64,000 nt of DNA from Closterium sp. Naga37s-1 (taxonomy: Eukaryota > Streptophyta > Zygnematophyceae > Desmidiales > Closteriaceae): positions 1 through 64,000 of the forward strand of contig CANJKZ010000777.1 of the NCBI GenBank assembly GCA_947471745.1, read 5' to 3'. Shown piece by piece: positions 23,080 to 37,538 of the stretch. How positions within the stretch are numbered: position 1 is the stretch's first letter; every line of letters starts with the position of its first letter. The notes beneath the pieces are model-generated. The model worked only from the letters and a program-made list of their open reading frames with translations. It was not told where the DNA came from and ran no database searches. Position numbers and translations under genes: made by a program.

Positions 23080-23880
23080 CTAGCGTGTGCAAAATTGCAA
23101 GAACAAGGGCCTAGCGTGTGCAAAATTGCAAGAACAAGGGCCTAGCGTGTGCAAAATAGCAAGAACAAAGGCCTAGCGTGTGCAAAATTGCAAGAACAAG
23201 GGCCTGGCATGTGCAAAATTGCAAGAACAAGGGCCTAGCTTGTTCAAAATTGCAAGAACAAGGGCCTAGCGTGTGCAAAATTGCAAGAACAAATGTCTCG
23301 TGTGTGCAAAATTGCAAGAACAAGGGCCTAGCGTGTGCAAAATTGCACTTACAAGTGCCTAGCGTGTGCAAAACGTCAAGAACAAGGGCCTAGCGTGTGC
23401 AAAATTGCAAGAACAGGGGCCAAGCGTGTGCAAAATTGCAAGAACAAGGGCCTAGCACGTGCAAAAATTCAAGAACAAGTGCCTATCATGTGCAAAATTG
23501 CAAGAACAAGGGCCTAGCGTGTTCAAAATTGCAAGAACAAGGGCCTAGCGTGTGCAAAATTGCAAGAACAAGGGCCTAGCGTGTGCAAAATAGCAAGAAT
23601 AAAGGCCTAGCGTGTGCAAAATTGCAAGAACAAGGGTCTGGCATGTGCAAAATTGCAAGAACAAGGGCCTAGCTTGTTCAAAATTGCAAGAACAAGGGCC
23701 TTTCGTGTGCAAAATTGCAAGAACAAATGTCTCATGTGTGCAAAATAGCAAGAACAAGGGCCTAGCGTGTGCAAAATAGCAAGAACAAGGGCCTAGCGTG
23801 TGCAAAATTGCAAGAACAAGGGCCTAGCGTGTGCAAAATTTCAAGAACAAGGGCCTAGCGTGTGCAAAATTGCAAGAACA
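23080..23880. repeat. 14-unit (434-bp) tandem duplication
   Basis: Two adjacent copies share the GGCATGTGC, GCTTGTTCAAAATTGC and AAATGTCTC units in order, 434 bp apart (about 23111 and 23545). The pair recurs at about 33377 and 33811, and at about 45892 and 46326. It therefore arose before the larger blocks were copied. Single copies without the partner occur at about 38924, 42270, 50323, 54287 and 57010. Confidence 0.75.
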
Positions 23881-25257
23881 AGGGCCTAGCGAGTGCAAAA
23901 TTGCAAGAACAAGGGCCTAGCGTGTGCAAAATTGCAAGAACAAGGGCCTAGCGAGTGCAAAATTGCAAGAACAAGGGCCTAGCGTGTGCAAAATTGCAAG
24001 AACTAGGGCCTAGCGTGTGCAAAATTGCAAGAACAAGGGCCTAGCGAGTGCAAAATTGCAAGAACAAGGGCCTACCGTGTGCAAAATAGCAAGAACAAGG
24101 GCCTAGCGTGTGCAAACTAGCAAGAACAAGGGCCTAGCGTGTGCAATATTTCAAGAACAAGGGCCTAGCGTGTGCAAAATTGCAAGAACAGGGGCCTAGC
24201 GTGTGCAAAATTGCAAGAACAAGGGCCTAGCGCGTGCAAAATTGCAAGAACAAGGGCCTAGCGTGTGCAAAATTGCAAGAACAAGGGCCTAGCGTGTTCA
24301 AAATTGCAAGAACAAGGGCCTAGCATGTGCAAAATTGCAAGAACAAGGGCCTAGCGTGTGCAAAATTGCAAGAACAAGGGCCTAGCGTGTGCAAAATAGC
24401 AAGAACAAGGGCCTAGCGTGTGCAAAATTGCAAGAACAAGGGCCTAGCGTGTGCAAATTAGCAAGAACAAGGGCCTAGCATGTGCAAAAGTGCAAGAACA
24501 AGGGCCTAGCGTGTGCATAATTGCAAGAACAAGTGCCTAGCGTGTGTCTGCGAAATAGCAAGAACAAGGGCCTAGCGTGTGCAAAATAGCAAGAACAAGG
24601 GCCTAGCGTGTGCAATATTTCAAGAACAAGGGCCTAGCGTGTGCAAAATTTCAAGAACAAGGGCCTAGCGTGTGCGAAATTGCAAGAACAAGGGCCTAGC
24701 GTGTGCAAAATTGCAAGAACAAGGGCCTAGCGTGTGCAAAATTGCAAGAACAAGGGCCTAGCGAGTGCAAAATTGCAACAACAAGGGCCAAGCAAGTGCA
24801 AAATTGCAAGTACAAGGGCCTAGCGAGTGCAAAATTGCAAGAACAAGGGACTAGCGTGTGCACAATTTCAAGATTTAGGGCCTATCGTGTGCAAAATTGC
24901 AAGAACAAGGGTCTAGCATGTGCAAGATTTCAAGAACAAGGGCCTAGGGTGTGCAAAATTGCAAGAACAAGGGTCTAGCGTGTGCAAAATTGCAAGAACA
25001 AGGGCCTAGCGTGTGCAAAATTGCAAGAACAAGGGCCTAGCGTGCAAAATTTCAAGAACAGGGGCCTAGTGAGTGCTAAATTGCAAGAACATGGGCCTAG
25101 TTGTGCAAAATTGCAAGAACAGGGGCCTAGCGTGTGCAAAATTGCAAGAACAAGGGCCAAGCGCGTGCAAAATTGCAAGAACAAGGGCCTAGCGTGTGCA
25201 AAATTGCAAGAACAAGTGCCTAGCGAGTGCAAAATTGCAAGGACAAGGGCCTAGCGT

Positions 25258-27300
25258 GTGCAAAATTTCAAGAACAGTGGCCTATCGAGTGCAAAATTGC
25301 AACAACAAAGGCCTAGCGTGTGCAAAATTGCAAGAACAAGGGCCTATTGTGTGCAAAATTGCAAGAACAAGTGCCTAGCGAGTGCAAAATTGCAAGGACA
25401 AGGGCCTAGCGTGTGCAAAATAGCAAGAACAAGGGCCTAGCGAGTGCAAAATTGCAAGAACAAGGGCCCAGTGAGTGCAAAATAGCAAGAACAAGGGCCT
25501 AGCGTGTGCAAAATAGCAAGAACTAGGGCCTAGCGTGTGCAAAATTGCAAGAACAAGGGCCTAGCGAGTGCAAAATTGCAAGAACAAGGGCCTAGCGTGT
25601 GCAAAATTGCAAGAACAAGGGCCTTGCGCGTGCAAAATTGCAAGAACAAGGGTCTAGCATGTGCAAAATTGCAAGAAAAAGGGCCTAGCAGGTTCAAAAT
25701 TGCAAGAACAAGGGCCTACCATGTGCAAAATAGCAAGAACAAGGGCCTAGCGTGTGCAAAATAGCAAGAACATGGGCATAGCGCGTGCAAAATTTCAAGA
25801 ACAAGGGCCTAGCTTGTGCAAAATTGCAATAACAAGGGCCTATCGTGTGCAAAATTGCAAGAACAAGGGCCTATCGTGTGCAAAATAGCAAGAACAAGGG
25901 CCTAGCATGTGCAAAATAACAAGAACAAGGGCCTAACGTGTGCAAAATTTCAAGAACAAGGGCCTATCGTGTGCAAAATTGCAAGAACAAGGGCCTAGCG
26001 TGTGCAAAATAGCAAGAACAAGGGCCTAGCGAGTGCAAAATTGCAAGAACATGTGCCTAGCGAGTGCAAATTTGCAAGAACAAGGGCCAAGCGTGTGCAA
26101 AATAGCAAGAACAAGGGCCTAGTGAGTGCAAAATTGCAAGAACAAGAGCCTAGCGTGTGCAAAATTTCAAGAACACTGGCCTAGCGTGTGCAAAATAGCA
26201 AGAACTAGGGCCTAGCGTGTGCAACATTGCAAGAACAAGGGCCTAGCGAGTGCAAAATTGCAAGAACAAGGGCCTAGCGTGTGCAAAATTTCAAGAACAG
26301 TGGCCTATCGAGTGCAAAATTGCAACAACAAAGGCCTAGCGTGTGCAAAATTGCAAGAACAAGGGCCTATTGTGTGCAAAATTGCAAGAACAAGTGCCTA
26401 GCGAGTGCAAAATTGCAAGGACAAGGGCCTAGCGTGTGCAAAATAGCAAGAACAAGGGCCTAGCGAGTGCAAAATTGCAAGAACAAGGGCCCAGTGAGTG
26501 CAAAATAGCAAGAACAAGGGCCTAGCGTGTGCAAAATAGCAAGAACTAGGGCCTAGCGTGTGCAAAATTGCAAGAACAAGGGCCTAGCGAGTGCAAAATT
26601 GCAAGAACAAGGGCCTAGCGTGTGCAAAATTGCAAGAACAAGGGCCTTGCGCGTGCAAAATTGCAAGAACAAGGGTCTAGCATGTGCAAAATTGCAAGAA
26701 CAAGGGCCTAGCAGGTTCAAAATTGCAAGAACAAGGGCCTACCATGTGCAAAATAGCAAGAACAAGGGCCTAGCGTGTGCAAAATAGCAAGAACATGGGC
26801 ATAGCGCGTGCAAAATTTCAAGAACAAGGGCCTAGCTTGTGCAAAATTGCAATAACAAGGGCCTATCGTGTGCAAAATTGCAAGAACAAGGGCCTATCGT
26901 GTGCAAAATAGCAAGAACAAGGGCCTAGCATGTGCAAAATAACAAGAACAAGGGCCTAACGTGTGCAAAATTTCAAGAACAAGGGCCTATCGTGTGCAAA
27001 ATTGCAAGAACAAGGGCCTAGCGTGTGCAAAATAGCAAGAACAAGGGCCTAGCGAGTGCAAAATTGCAAGAACATGTGCCTAGCGAGTGCAAATTTGCAA
27101 GAACAAGGGCCTAGCGTGTGCAAAATAGCAAGAACAAGGGCCTAGTGAGTGCAAAATTGCAAGAACAAGAGCCTAGCGTGTGCAAAATTTCAAGAACACT
27201 GGCCTAGCGTGTGCAAAATAGCAAGAACTAGGGCCTAGCGTGTGCAACATTGCAAGAACAAGGGCCTAGCGAGTGCAAAATTGCAAGAACAAGGGCCTAG
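25258..27300. repeat. 33-unit (1023-bp) tandem duplication
   Basis: The order AATTTCAAGAACAGTGG, AATTGCAACAACAAAGG, CTATTGTGTGC, GCCCAGTGAGTGC, GGTTCAAAATTGC recurs after exactly 1023 bp (25258 and 26281; 25537 and 26560). The same pair is carried in the second 8.66-kb block at about 35524 and 36547. The copies differ by very few bases, for example GAAAAAGGG against GAACAAGGG. Confidence 0.8.
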
Positions 27301-27652
27301 CGTGTGCAAAATTTCAAGAACAGGGGCCTAGCATGTGCAAAATAGCAAGAACAGGGGCCAAGCGTGTGCAAAATATCAAGAACAAGGTCCTAGCACGTGC
27401 AAAAATTCAAGAACAGTGGCCTAGCGAGTGCAAAATTGCAAGAACAAGGGCCTAGCGTGTGCAAAATTGCAAGAACAGGGGCCTAGCGTGTGCAAAATTG
27501 CAAGAACAAGGGCCTAGCGAGTGCAAAATTGCAAGAACAAGGGCCTAGCGTGTGCAAAATTGCAAGAACAGGGGCCAAGCGTGAGCAAAATAACAAGAAC
27601 AAGGGCCTAGCACGTGCAAAATTGCAAGAACAGGGGCCTAGCGTGTGCAAAA

Positions 27653-28210
27653 TAGCAAGAAGAAGGGCCTAGCGCATGCAAAATTGCAAGAACAAGGGCC
27701 TAGCGTGTGCAAAATTGCAAGAACAAGGGCCTAGCGTGTGCAAAATAGCAAGAACAAGGGCCTAGCGTGTGCAAAATTGCAAGAACAAGTGCCTAGCTTG
27801 TGCAGAATTGCAAGAACAAGGGCCTAGCGAGTGCAAAATTGCAAGAACAAGGGCCTAGCGTGTGCAAATTTTCAAGAACAGGGGCCTAGCGAGTGCAAAA
27901 TTGCAAGAACAGGGGCCTAGCGTGTGCAAAATAGCAAGAAGAAGGGCCTAGCGCATGCAAAATTGCAAGAACAAGGGCCTAGCGTGTGCAAAATTGCAAG
28001 AACAAGGGCCTAGCGTGTGCAAAATAGCAAGAACAAGGGCCTAGCGTGTGCAAAATTGCAAGAACAAGTGCCTAGCTTGTGCAGAATTGCAAGAACAAGG
28101 GCCTAGCGAGTGCAAAATTGCAAGAACAAGGGCCTAGCGTGTGCAAATTTTCAAGAACAGGGGCCTAGCGAGTGCAAAATTGCAAGAACAGGGGCCTAGC
28201 ATGTGCAAAA
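27653..28210. repeat. 9-unit (279-bp) duplication present in one block copy only
   Basis: The stretch with GAAGAAGGGCCTAGCGCATGC, GCTTGTGCAGAATTGC and GTGCAAATTTTC occurs at about 27653 and again 279 bp later (about 27932). The matching place in the first block, at about 19000-19260, has it once. The duplication therefore happened after the 8.66-kb block was copied, or one copy was lost from the first block. Confidence 0.75.
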
Positions 28211-31200
28211 TTACAAGAACAAGGGCCTAGCGAGTGCAAAATTGCAAGAACAAGGGCCTAGCGTGTGCAAAATTTCAAGAACAGTGGCCTATCGACTGCA
28301 AAATTGCAAGAACAAGGGCCTAGTGTGTGCAAAATTGCAAGAATAGGGGCCTAGCGTGTGCAAAATTGCAAGAACAAGGGCCTAGCGCGTGCAAAATTGC
28401 AAGAACAAGGGCCTAGCGTGTGCAAAATTGCAAGAACATGGGCCTAGCGTGTTCAAAATTGCAAGAACAAGGGCCTACCGTGTGCACAATTGCAAGAACA
28501 AGGGCCTAGCGTGTGCAAAGTTGCAAGAACAAGGGCCTAGCATGTGCAAAAAAGCAAGAATAAGGGCCTAGCGTGTGCAAAATTGCAAGAACAAGGGCCT
28601 AGCGTGTGCAAACTTGCAAGAACAAGGGCCTAACATGTGCAAAATTGCAAGAACAAGGGCCTAGCGTATGCAAATTAGCAAGAACAAGGGCCTAGCGTGT
28701 GCAAAATTGCAAGAACAAGGGCCTAGCGTGTGCATAATTGCAAGAACAAGTGCCTAGTGTGTGTCTGCAAAATAGCAAGAACAAGGGCCTAGCGTGTGCA
28801 ATATTTCAAGAACAAGGGCCTAGCGTGTGCAAAATTTCAAGAACAAGGGCCTAGCGTGTGCAAAATTGCAAGAACAAGGGCATAGCGAGTGCAAAATTGC
28901 AAGAACAAGGGCCTAGCGTGTGCAAAATTTCAAGAACAGTGGCCTATCGATTGCAAAATTGCAAGAACAAGGGCCTAGTGTGTGCAAAATTGCAAGAACA
29001 GGGGCCTAGCGTGTGCAAAATTGCAAGAACAAGGGCCTAGCGCGTGCAAAATTGCAAGAACAAGGGCCTAGCGTGTGCAAAATTGCAAGAACAAGGGCCT
29101 AGCGTGTTCAAAATTGCAAGAACAAGGGCCTACCGTGTGCAAAATTGCAAGAACAAGGGCCTAGCGTGTGCAAAGTTGCAAGAACAAGGGCCTAGCATGT
29201 GCAAAAAAGCAAAAACAAGGGCCTAGCGTGTGCAAAATTGCAAGAACAAGGGCGTAGCGTGTGCAAACTTGCAAGAACAAGGGCCTAACGTGTGCAAAAT
29301 TGCAAGAACAAGGGCCTAGCGTGTGCAAATTAGCAAGAACAAGGGCCTAGCGTGTGCAAAATTGCAAGAACAAGGGCCTAGCATGTGCATAATTGCAAGA
29401 ACAAGTGCCTAGTGTGTGTCTGCAAAATAGCAAGAACAAGGGCCTAGCGTGTGCAATATTTCAAGAACAAGGGCCTAGCGGGTGCAAAATTTCAAGAACA
29501 AGGGCCTAGCGTGTGCAAAATTGCAAGAACAAGGGCCTAGCGTGTGCAAAATTGCAAGAACAAGGGCCAAGCGTGTGCAAAATTTCAAGAACAGGGGCCT
29601 AGCGAGTGCAAGATTGCAAGAACAGGGGCCTAGCATGTGCTAAATAGCAAGAACAGGGGCCAAGCGTGTGCAAAATAACAAGAACAAGGGCCTAGCACGT
29701 GCAAAAATTCAAGAACAGTGGCCTAGCGAGTGCAAAATTGCAAGAACAAGGGCCTAGCGTGTGCAAAATTGCAAGAACAGGGGCCTAGCGTGTGCAAAAT
29801 TGCAAGAACAGGGGCCTAGCATGTGCAAAATTGCAAGAACAAGGGCCTAGCGAGCGCAAAATTGCAAGAACAAGGGCCTAGCGTGTGCAAAATTTCAAGA
29901 ACAGTGGCCTATCGAGTGCAAAATTGCAAGAACAAGGGCCTAGCGTGTGCAAAATTGCAAGAACAGGGGCCTAGCGTGTGCAAAATTGCAAGAACAAGGG
30001 CCTAGCGCGTGCAAAATTGCAAGAACAAGGGCCTAGCGTGTGCAAAATTGCAAGAACAAGGGCCTAGCGTGTTCAAAATTGCAAGAACAAGGGCCTACCG
30101 TGTGCAAAATTGCAAGAACAAGGGCCTAGCGTGTGCAAAATTGCAAGAACAAGGGCCTAGCGTGTGCAAAATAGCAAGAACAAGGGCCTAGCGTGTGCAA
30201 AATTGCAAGAACAAGGGCCTAGCGTGTGCAAATTAGCAAGAACAAGGGCCTAGCATGTGCAAAAGTGCAAGAACAAGGGCCTAGCATGTGCATAATTGCA
30301 AGAACAAGTGCCTAGCGTGTGTCTGCAAAATAGCAAGAACAAGGGCCTAGCGTGTGCAAAATAGCAAGAACAAGGGCCTAGCGTGTGCAATATTTCAAGA
30401 ACAAGGGCCTAGTGTGTGCAAAATTTCAAGAACAAGGGCCTAGCGTGTGCGAAATTGCAAGAACAAGGGCCTAGTGTGTGCAAAATTGCAAGAACAAAGG
30501 CCTAGCGTGTGCAAAATTGCAAGAACAAGGGCCTAGCGATTGCAAAATTGCAACAACAAGGGCCTAGCAAGTGCAAAATTGCAAGTGCAAGGGCCTAGCG
30601 AGTGCAAAATTGCAAGAACAAGGGACTAGCGTGTGCACAATTTCAAGATTTAGGGCCTATCGTGTGCCAAATTGCAAGAACAAGGGTCTAGCATGTGCAA
30701 AATTTCAAGAACAAGGGCCTAGGGTGTGCAAAATTGCAAGAACAAGGGCCTAGCGTGTGCAAAATTGCAAGAACAAGGGCCTAGCGTGTGCAAAATTGCA
30801 AGAACAAGGGCCTAGCGTGCAAAATTTCAAGAACAGGGGCCTAGTGAGTGCTAAATTGCAAGAACATGGGCCTAGTTGTGCAAAATTGCAAGATGAGGGG
30901 CCTAGCGTGTGCAAAATTGCAAGAACAAGGGCCTAGCGTGTGCAAAATTGCAAGAACAAGGGCCAAGCGTGTGCAAAATTGCAAGAACAAGGGCCTAGTG
31001 TGTGCAAAATTGCAAGAACAAGTGCCTAGCGAGTGCAAAATTGCAAGGACAAGGGCCTAGCGTGTGCAAAATTTGAAGAACAGTGGCCTATCGAGTGCAA
31101 AATTGCAAGAACAAAGGCCTAGCGTGTGCAAAATTGCAAGAACAAGGGCCTATCGTGTGCAAAATTGCAAGAACAAGTGCCTAGCGAGTGCAAAATTGCA

Positions 31201-34200
31201 AGGACAAGGGCCTAGCGTGTGCAAAATAGCAAGAACAAGGGCCTAGCGAGTGCAAAATTGCAAGAACAAGGGCCCAGTGAGTGCAAAATAGCAAGAACAA
31301 GGGCCTAGCGTGTGCAAAATAGCAAGAACTAGGGCCTAGCGTGTGCAAAATTGCAAGAACAAGGGCCTAGCGAGTGCAAAATTGCAAGAACAAGGGCCTA
31401 GCGTGTGCAAAATTGCAAGAACAAGGGCCTAGCGCGTGCAAAATTGCAAGAACAAGGGTCTAGCATGTGCAAAATTGCAAGAACAAGGGCCTAGCAGGTT
31501 CAAAATTGCAAGAACAAGGGCCTACCGTGTGCAAAATAGCAAGAACAAGGGCCTAGCGTGTGCAAAATAGCAAGAACATGGGCATAGCGCGTGCAAAATT
31601 TCAAGAACAAGGGCCTAGCTTGTGCAAAATTGCAATAACAAGGGCCTATCGTGTGCAAAATTGCAAGAACAAGGGCCTATCGTGTGCAAAATAGCAAGAA
31701 CAAGGGCCTAGCATGTGCAAAATAGCAAGAACAAGGGCCTAACGTGTGCAAAATTTCAAGAACAAGGGCCTATCGTGTGCAAAATTGCAAGAACAAGGGC
31801 CTAGCGTGTGCAAAATAGCAAGAACAAGGGCCTAGCGAGTGCAAAATTGCAAGAACATGTGCCTAGCGAGTGCAAATTTGCAAGAAAAAGGGCCTAGCGT
31901 GTGCAAAATAGCAAGAACAAGGGCCTAGTGAGTGCAAAATTGCAAGAACAAGAGCCTAGCGTGTGCAAAATTTCAAGAACACTGGCCTAGCGTGTGCAAA
32001 ATAGCAAGAACTAGGGCCTAGCGTGTGCAACATTGCAAGAACAAGGGCCTAGCGAGTGCAAAATTGCAAGAACAAGGGCCTAGCGTGTGCAAAATTTCAA
32101 GAACAGGGGCCTAGCATGTGCAAAATAGCAAGAACAGGGGCCAAGCGTGTGCAAAATAACAAGAACAAGGTCCTAGCACGTGCAAAAATTCAAGAACAGT
32201 GGCCTAGCGAGTGCAAAATTGCAAGAACAAGGGCCTAGCGTGTGCAAAATTGCAAGAACAGGGGCCTAGCGTGTGCAAAATTGCAAGAACAAGGGCCTGG
32301 CATGTGCAAAATTGCAAGAACAAGGGCCTAGCGTGTGCAAAATTGCAAGAACAAGGGCCTAGCGTGTGCAAAATAGCAAGAAGAAGGGCCTAGCGTGTGC
32401 AAAATTGCAAGAACAAGGGCCTAGCATGTGCAAAATTGCAAGAACAAGTGCCTAGCGTGTGCAAAACGTCAAGAACAAGGGCCTAGCGTGTGCAAAATTG
32501 CAAGAACAGGGGCCAAGCGTGTGCAAAATTGCAAGAACAAGGGCCTAGCACGTGCAAAATTGCAAGAACAAGTGCCTAGCATGTGCAAAATTGCAAGAAC
32601 AAGGGCCTAGCGTGTTCAAAATTGCAAGAACAAGGGCCTACCGTGTGCAAAATTGCAAGAACAAGGGCCTAGCGTGTGCAATGCAAGAACAAGGTTCTAG
32701 CGTGTGCAAAATTGCAAGAACAAGGGCCTAGCGTGTGCAAAATAGCAAGAACAAGGGCCTAGTGTGCAAAATTGCAAGAACAAGGGCCTAGCAAGTGCAA
32801 AATTGCAAGAACAATGGCCTAGCGTGTGCAAAACTGCAAGAACAAGGGCCTATCGTGTGCAAAATTGCAAGAACAAGGGGCTATCGTGTGCAAAATAGCA
32901 AGAACAAGGGCCTAGCGTGTGCAAAATAGCAAGAACAAGGGACTAGCGTGTGCAAAATTGCAAGAACAAGGGCCTAGCGTGTACAAAATTTCAAGAACAA
33001 GGGCCTAGCGTGTGCAAAATTGCAAGAACAAGGGCCTAGCGAGTGCAAAATTGCAAGAACAAGGGCCTAGCGAGTGCAAAATTGCAAGAACAAGGGCCTA
33101 GCATGTGCAAAATTGCAAGAACTAGGGCCTAGCGTGTGCAAAATTGCAAGAACAAGGGCCTAGCGAGTGCAAAATTGCAAGAACAAGGGCCTACAGTGTG
33201 CAAAATAGCAAGAACAAGGGCCTAGCGTGTGCAAAATTGCAAGAACAGGGGCCAAGCGTGTGCAAAATTGCAAGAACAAGGGCCTAGCACGTGCAAAATT
33301 GCAAGAACAAGTGCCTAGCATGTGCAAAATTGCAAGAACAAGGGCCTAGCGTGTGCAAAATTGCAAGAACAAGGGCCTAGCGTGTGCAAAATTGCAAGAA
33401 CAAGGGCCTAGCGTGTGCAAAATAGCAAGAACAAAGGCCTAGCGTGTGCAAAATTGCAAGAACAAGGGCCTGGCATGTGCAAAATTGCAAGAACAAGGGC
33501 CTAGCTTGTTCAAAATTGCAAGAACAAGGGCCTAGCGTGTGCAAAATTGCAAGAACAAATGTCTCGTGTGTGCAAAATTGCAAGAACAAGGGCCTAGCGT
33601 GTGCAAAATTGCACTTACAAGTGCCTAGCGTGTGCAAAACGTCAAGAACAAGGGCCTAGCGTGTGCAAAATTGCAAGAACAGGGGCCAAGCGTGTGCAAA
33701 ATTGCAAGAACAAGGGCCTAGCACGTGCAAAATTGCAAGAACAAGTGCCTATCATGTGCAAAATTGCAAGAACAAGGGCCTAGCGTGTTCAAAATTGCAA
33801 GAACAAGGGCCTAGCGTGTGCAAAATTGCAAGAACAAGGGCCTAGCGTGTGCAAAATAGCAAGAATAAAGGCCTAGCGTGTGCAAAATTGCAAGAACAAG
33901 GGTCTGGCATGTGCAAAATTGCAAGAACAAGGGCCTAGCTTGTTCAAAATTGCAAGAACAAGGGCCTTTCGTGTGCAAAATTGCAAGAACAAATGTCTCA
34001 TGTGTGCAAAATAGCAAGAACAAGGGCCTAGCGTGTGCAAAATAGCAAGAACAAGGGCCTAGCGTGTGCAAAATTGCAAGAACAAGGGCCTAGCGTGTGC
34101 AAAATTTCAAGAACAAGGGCCTAGCGTGTGCAAAATTGCAAGAACAAGGGCCTAGCGAGTGCAAAATTGCAAGAACAAGGGCCTAGCGTGTGCAAAATTG

Positions 34201-37200
34201 CAAGAACAAGGGCCTAGCGAGTGCAAAATTGCAAGAACAAGGGCCTAGCGTGTGCAAAATTGCAAGAACTAGGGCCTAGCGTGTGCAAAATTGCAAGAAC
34301 AAGGGCCTAGCGAGTGCAAAATTGCAAGAACAAGGGCCTACCGTGTGCAAAATAGCAAGAACAAGGGCCTAGCGTGTGCAAACTAGCAAGAACAAGGGCC
34401 TAGCGTGTGCAATATTTCAAGAACAAGGGCCTAGCGTGTGCAAAATTGCAAGAACAGGGGCCTAGCGTGTGCAAAATTGCAAGAACAAGGGCCTAGCGCG
34501 TGCAAAATTGCAAGAACAAGGGCCTAGCGTGTGCAAAATTGCAAGAACAAGGGCCTAGCGTGTTCAAAATTGCAAGAACAAGGGCCTAGCATGTGCAAAA
34601 TTGCAAGAACAAGGGCCTAGCGTGTGCAAAATTGCAAGAACAAGGGCCTAGCGTGTGCAAAATAGCAAGAACAAGGGCCTAGCGTGTGCAAAATTGCAAG
34701 AACAAGGGCCTAGCGTGTGCAAATTAGCAAGAACAAGGGCCTAGCATGTGCAAAAGTGCAAGAACAAGGGCCTAGCGTGTGCATAATTGCAAGAACAAGT
34801 GCCTAGCGTGTGTCTGCGAAATAGCAAGAACAAGGGCCTAGCGTGTGCAAAATAGCAAGAACAAGGGCCTAGCGTGTGCAATATTTCAAGAACAAGGGCC
34901 TAGCGTGTGCAAAATTTCAAGAACAAGGGCCTAGCGTGTGCGAAATTGCAAGAACAAGGGCCAAGCGTGTGCAAAATTGCAAGAACAAGGGCCTAGCGTG
35001 TGCAAAATTGCAAGAACAAGGGCCTAGCGAGTGCAAAATTGCAACAACAAGGGCCTAGCAAGTGCAAAATTGCAAGTACAACGGCCTAGCGAGTGCAAAA
35101 TTGCAAGAACAAGGGACTAGCGTGTGCACAATTTCAAGATTTAGGGCCTATCGTGTGCAAAATTGCAAGAACAAGGGTCTAGCATGTGCAAGATTTCAAG
35201 AACAAGGGCCTAGGGTGTGCAAAATTGCAAGAACAAGGGTCTAGCGTGTGCAAAATTGCAAGAACAAGGGCCTAGCGTGTGCAAAATTGCAAGAACAAGG
35301 GCCTAGCGTGCAAAATTTCAAGAACAGGGGCCTAGTGAGTGCTAAATTGCAAGAACATGGGCCTAGTTGTGCAAAATTGCAAGAACAGGGGCCTAGCGTG
35401 TGCAAAATTGCAAGAACAAGGGCCAAGCGCGTGCAAAATTGCAAGAACAAGGGCCTAGCGTGTGCAAAATTGCAAGAACAAGTGCCTAGCGAGTGCAAAA
35501 TTGCAAGGACAAGGGCCTAGCGTGTGCAAAATTTCAAGAACAGTGGCCTATCGAGTGCAAAATTGCAACAACAAAGGCCTAGCGTGTGCAAAATTGCAAG
35601 AACAAGGGCCTATTGTGTGCAAAATTGCAAGAACAAGTGCCTAGCGAGTGCAAAATTGCAAGGACAAGGGCCTAGCGTGTGCAAAATAGCAAGAACAAGG
35701 GCCTAGCGAGTGCAAAATTGCAAGAACAAGGGCCCAGTGAGTGCAAAATAGCAAGAACAAGGGCCTAGCGTGTGCAAAATAGCAAGAACTAGGGCCTAGC
35801 GTGTGCAAAATTGCAAGAACAAGGGCCTAGCGAGTGCAAAATTGCAAGAACAAGGGCCTAGCGTGTGCAAAATTGCAAGAACAAGGGCCTTGCGCGTGCA
35901 AAATTGCAAGAACAAGGGTCTAGCATGTGCAAAATTGCAAGAAAAAGGGCCTAGCAGGTTCAAAATTGCAAGAACAAGGGCCTACCATGTGCAAAATAGC
36001 AAGAACAAGGGCCTAGCGTGTGCAAAATAGCAAGAACATGGGCATAGCGCGTGCAAAATTTCAAGAACAAGGGCCTAGCTTGTGCAAAATTGCAATAACA
36101 AGGGCCTATCGTGTGCAAAATTGCAAGAACAAGGGCCTATCGTGTGCAAAATAGCAAGAACAAGGGCCTAGCATGTGCAAAATAACAAGAACAAGGGCCT
36201 AACGTGTGCAAAATTTCAAGAACAAGGGCCTATCGTGTGCAAAATTGCAAGAACAAGGGCCTAGCGTGTGCAAAATAGCAAGAACAAGGGCCTAGCGAGT
36301 GCAAAATTGCAAGAACATGTGCCTAGCGAGTGCAAATTTGCAAGAACAAGGGCCTAGCGTGTGCAAAATAGCAAGAACAAGGGCCTAGTGAGTGCAAAAT
36401 TGCAAGAACAAGAGCCTAGCGTGTGCAAAATTTCAAGAACACTGGCCTAGCGTGTGCAAAATAGCAAGAACTAGGGCCTAGCGTGTGCAACATTGCAAGA
36501 ACAAGGGCCTAGCGAGTGCAAAATTGCAAGAACAAGGGCCTAGCGTGTGCAAAATTTCAAGAACAGTGGCCTATCGAGTGCAAAATTGCAACAACAAAGG
36601 CCTAGCGTGTGCAAAATTGCAAGAACAAGGGCCTATTGTGTGCAAAATTGCAAGAACAAGTGCCTAGCGAGTGCAAAATTGCAAGGACAAGGGCCTAGCG
36701 TGTGCAAAATAGCAAGAACAAGGGCCTAGCGAGTGCAAAATTGCAAGAACAAGGGCCCAGTGAGTGCAAAATAGCAAGAACAAGGGCCTAGCGTGTGCAA
36801 AATAGCAAGAACTAGGGCCTAGCGTGTGCAAAATTGCAAGAACAAGGGCCTAGCGAGTGCAAAATTGCAAGAACAAGGGCCTAGCGTGTGCAAAATTGCA
36901 AGAACAAGGGCCTTGCGCGTGCAGAATTGCAAGAACAAGGGTCTAGCATGTGCAAAATTGCAAGAACAAGGGCCTAGCAGGTTCAAAATTGCAAGAACAA
37001 GGGCCTACCATGTGCAAAATAGCAAGAACAAGGGCCTAGCGTGTGCAAAATAGCAAGAACATGGGCATAGCGCGTGCAAAATTTCAAGAACAAGGGCCTA
37101 GCTTGTGCAAAATTGCAATAACAAGGGCCTATCGTGTGCAAAATTGCAAGAACAAGGGCCTATCGTGTGCAAAATAGCAAGAACAAGGGCCTAGCATGTG

Positions 37201-37538
37201 CAAAATAACAAGAACAAGGGCCTAACGTGTGCAAAATTTCAAGAACAAGGGCCTATCGTGTGCAAAATTGCAAGAACAAGGGCCTAGCGTGTGCAAAATA
37301 GCAAGAACAAGGGCCTAGCGAGTGCAAAATTGCAAGAACATGTGCCTAGCGAGTGCAAATTTGCAAGAACAAGGGCCTAGCGTGTGCAAAATAGCAAGAA
37401 CAAGGGCCTAGTGAGTGCAAAATTGCAAGAACAAGAGCCTAGCGTGTGCAAAATTTCAAGAACACTGGCCTAGCGTGTGCAAAATAGCAAGAACTAGGGC
37501 CTAGCGTGTGCAACATTGCAAGAACAAGGGCCTAGCGA

